Shown here: one piece after another, positions 45,664-46,831 of the stretch
Numbering within the stretch: the stretch's first letter is position 1
Layout: the number at the start of each line of letters is the position of its first letter
Assembly: GCA_024222895.1 (NCBI GenBank)
Contig: JAAEOR010000983.1
Coordinates: forward strand, 1-46,831
Length of the DNA stretch: 46,831 bases
Direction: 5' to 3'
From: Hyphomicrobiales bacterium
GTDB taxonomy: Bacteria; Pseudomonadota; Alphaproteobacteria; Rhizobiales; Kaistiaceae
Notes under the pieces: model-generated
Database searches by the model: none
What the model was told of the DNA's origin: nothing
What the model saw: the letters and a program-made list of their open reading frames with translations, nothing else
Program-made: the position numbers and the translations under genes

Positions 45664-46392
45664 ATGCAGAAAGCCGCCGGTCTCGCCGGTGATCCGTTTA
45701 TCTCATTCGGGACGACACACTTCATAACTGCCGTCATCGTGTTCGCCTTCGCGATCCTGTTTCCCGTTCTAGTCGGCCGTTTTGCAAATCCCGATCAACA
45801 GCGCCGGATCGGCAATGGCCTCGCGGCCGCCGTCATTTTGCAGATCGCTTCGAACATGTTCTTTCGCATCGTCATCTTCGGCGAACCGTGGCAGTTCAAC
45901 CTGCCGCTGCACCTGTGCAACGCCTCATTGGTGCTCAGCATCTTCATCCTTCTGTTCCGCAGCTATCGGGCCTACGAAATCGCCTATTTCTGGGCGTTGA
46001 GCGGTGGCGTTCCGACAATCCTGATGCCCGACGTTGCCTACACATTCCCGCATGCGTTCTTCCTGATCTTCTTTGTCGGGCATTGCCTTGAACTGACGTG
46101 TGTTTTCTACGCAACCATCGTTTTGGGTTTCCGGCCCCGGCTGGCATCGGTTGGCCGGGCGGCAGCGGTGACGATCATCTATGCGGCAATCATTTTCCCG
46201 CTGAATTATCTTCTCAGTTCCAATTACCTGTATTTGAGACACAAGCCTTCGCAGCCTTCCATCATGGACCTCATGGGTCCTTGGCCCTGGTATATATTCG
46301 GACTGGCCCTGCTCGCCGTGGTGCTGATATTCATCTGCTATCTTCCTTTCGCGTTCAGTGACAGATCGAAACGCGAATTGCCTGGCAGCTGA
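45664..46392 (+). CDS. TIGR02206/YwaF-family integral membrane protein
   Basis: 242 aa with about seven hydrophobic helices. Family landmarks are present: FGTTHFITAVIVF near the N-terminus, WQFNLPLHLCNASLVLS in the middle, and NYLYLRHKPSQPSIMDLMGP followed by WPWYI near the end. These proteins lie in the cytoplasmic membrane; their biochemical function is not established. The ATG follows GAGG at short spacing. It stands alone between two IS3-type end remnants, so it may be an old chromosomal gene in a region of repeated insertion, or passenger DNA. The frame is intact. Confidence 0.85.
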   Translation: MQKAAGLAGDPFISFGTTHFITAVIVFAFAILFPVLVGRFANPDQQRRIGNGLAAAVILQIASNMFFRIVIFGEPWQFNLPLHLCNASLVLSIFILLFRSYRAYEIAYFWALSGGVPTILMPDVAYTFPHAFFLIFFVGHCLELTCVFYATIVLGFRPRLASVGRAAAVTIIYAAIIFPLNYLLSSNYLYLRHKPSQPSIMDLMGPWPWYIFGLALLAVVLIFICYLPFAFSDRSKRELPGS

Positions 46393-46507
46393 TAAGCAAA
46401 CTGCATTGGACAGATTGCGCACGCTTCAGTTATGGACTGTCTAAGATTGCTATTCAGAATCTGGCTCATTGTCGTAGGCCGATATCGCGCCGCAGAGGAG
46501 TTGGAGT

Positions 46508-46603
46508 TGGAGTTCCCCCGGTTTGATGGACACTTTTCAGTTTATGAAGGAGAGTGTTTTTCATGCCGAGAACGAGAAACCCGTACCCCGCAGAATTCAG
46601 GAT
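46508..46603 (+). mobile_element. IS3-family 5' end remnant
   Basis: Outer end TGGAGTTCCCCCGG (46508-46521), then the leader GATGGACACTTTTC, a ribosome binding site AAGGAGAG and ATG 46563 opening an OrfA-like peptide MPRTRNPYPAEFR typical of IS3 OrfA. At about 46596-46602 the sequence changes into an IS66 TnpC gene. Only the first 90 bp or so of the IS3 element remain. Confidence 0.6.
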
Positions 46604-46831
46604 CTGGTGACGCTTCTGGCAAGGGAGCTGAAGAACCGGGACCTCAAGATTGCCGATCTTAAACACCAGCTTGCAGGTCACAACCGTCATCGGTTCGGCA
46701 GCAAATCGGAAAGCCTCGAACAGCTTCAGTTGTTTCTGGAGAACGAAGAGATTGCGGTGGCGGCCGAGGAGGCTGACACCCCTGAGCCTGAAGCATCTGA
46801 GCCGAAGAAGAAGCCGAAGCGCAAACCTCTG
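46544..46831 (+). CDS. tnpC: IS66-family transposase TnpC, partial, 5' end fused to IS3 remnant
   Basis: The frame runs off the window. From about 46600 it reads IQDLVTLLARELKNRDLKIA, then DLKHQLAGHNRHRFGSKSES and LEQLQLFLENEEIAVAAEEA, an N-terminal coiled-coil of IS66 TnpC, followed by an acidic and then basic linker (EPKKKPKRKPL) that precedes the zinc-binding and DDE domains outside the window. The first 18 codons are IS3 leader read in another frame, so the native start has been replaced. Whether the fused gene is expressed from the IS3 ribosome binding site is unknown: the good site serves ATG 46563, which is out of frame with TnpC. Confidence 0.8.
   Translation, partial: MKESVFHAENEKPVPRRIQDLVTLLARELKNRDLKIADLKHQLAGHNRHRFGSKSESLEQLQLFLENEEIAVAAEEADTPEPEASEPKKKPKRKPL

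Noticed and set aside
1-46831. CRISPR arrays, rRNA genes, riboswitches, retrons
   Set aside because: No regularly spaced repeats, cas or reverse transcriptase motifs, rRNA sequence or known riboswitch cores were seen on either strand.

Overview
The window looks like an accretion hotspot on the chromosome of a marine alphaproteobacterium, most likely a Rhodobacterales/Roseobacter-group species. The basis is the family mix: IS30, IS110, IS6, IS21 and IS66 transposases, alphaproteobacterial-type initiator tRNA-fMet and tRNA-Pro fragments, and QseC/QseM-like regulators beside an alphaproteobacterial-type relaxase. No database search was possible, so family calls rest on motif recognition.

Layout. 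1-8.9 kb is IS-rich debris: a partial secreted-protein gene, two 1227-bp IS30 copies in opposite orientation bracketing a probable Imm50 immunity gene and an unknown small gene, an IS110 element with structured flanks, a zinc metalloprotease-like gene, and an IS6 element that cuts off the 5' end of another gene. From 8942 to 43444 lies an integrative island of about 34.5 kb. It is bounded by 50-bp perfect direct repeats equal to the 3' half of initiator tRNA-fMet, carries a tyrosine recombinase just inside the left end, and has the same tandem 11-bp arm-type repeat inside both ends. Right of it come a second tyrosine recombinase whose stop codon lies in the right repeat, a 3' half of tRNA-Pro(CGG), IS3-type end remnants around a YwaF-like membrane protein gene, and the start of an IS66 transposase running off the window.

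Island cargo, left to right: the integrase; a membrane protein with a C-terminal H...SDGC domain; two giant, GC-rich, overlapping genes (3695 and 2512 codons) of unknown function, followed by the overlapping start of a third, truncated gene; a decayed conjugative relaxase gene; a DUF736 gene; a divergent pair resembling the QseC/QseM switch of Mesorhizobium-type ICEs with a perfect 33-bp operator-like palindrome between them; a three-gene Detocs-like antiphage phosphorelay (sensor kinase, receiver, receiver-nucleosidase); and an IS30 copy split by an IS21 element with a perfect 7-bp target duplication.

Interpretation. The island seems to be a former ICE that has lost its conjugation genes but kept an intact-looking integrase and regulatory pair, and now carries defence (Detocs) and an undescribed giant-protein operon. 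The giant pair, clearly richer in GC than the AT-rich Detocs genes, is the best candidate for an undescribed system. Its proteins show no visible signal peptide, hydrophobic membrane helix or enzyme motif, only long beta-rich repetitive architecture, part of it reminiscent of DUF6603-type proteins.
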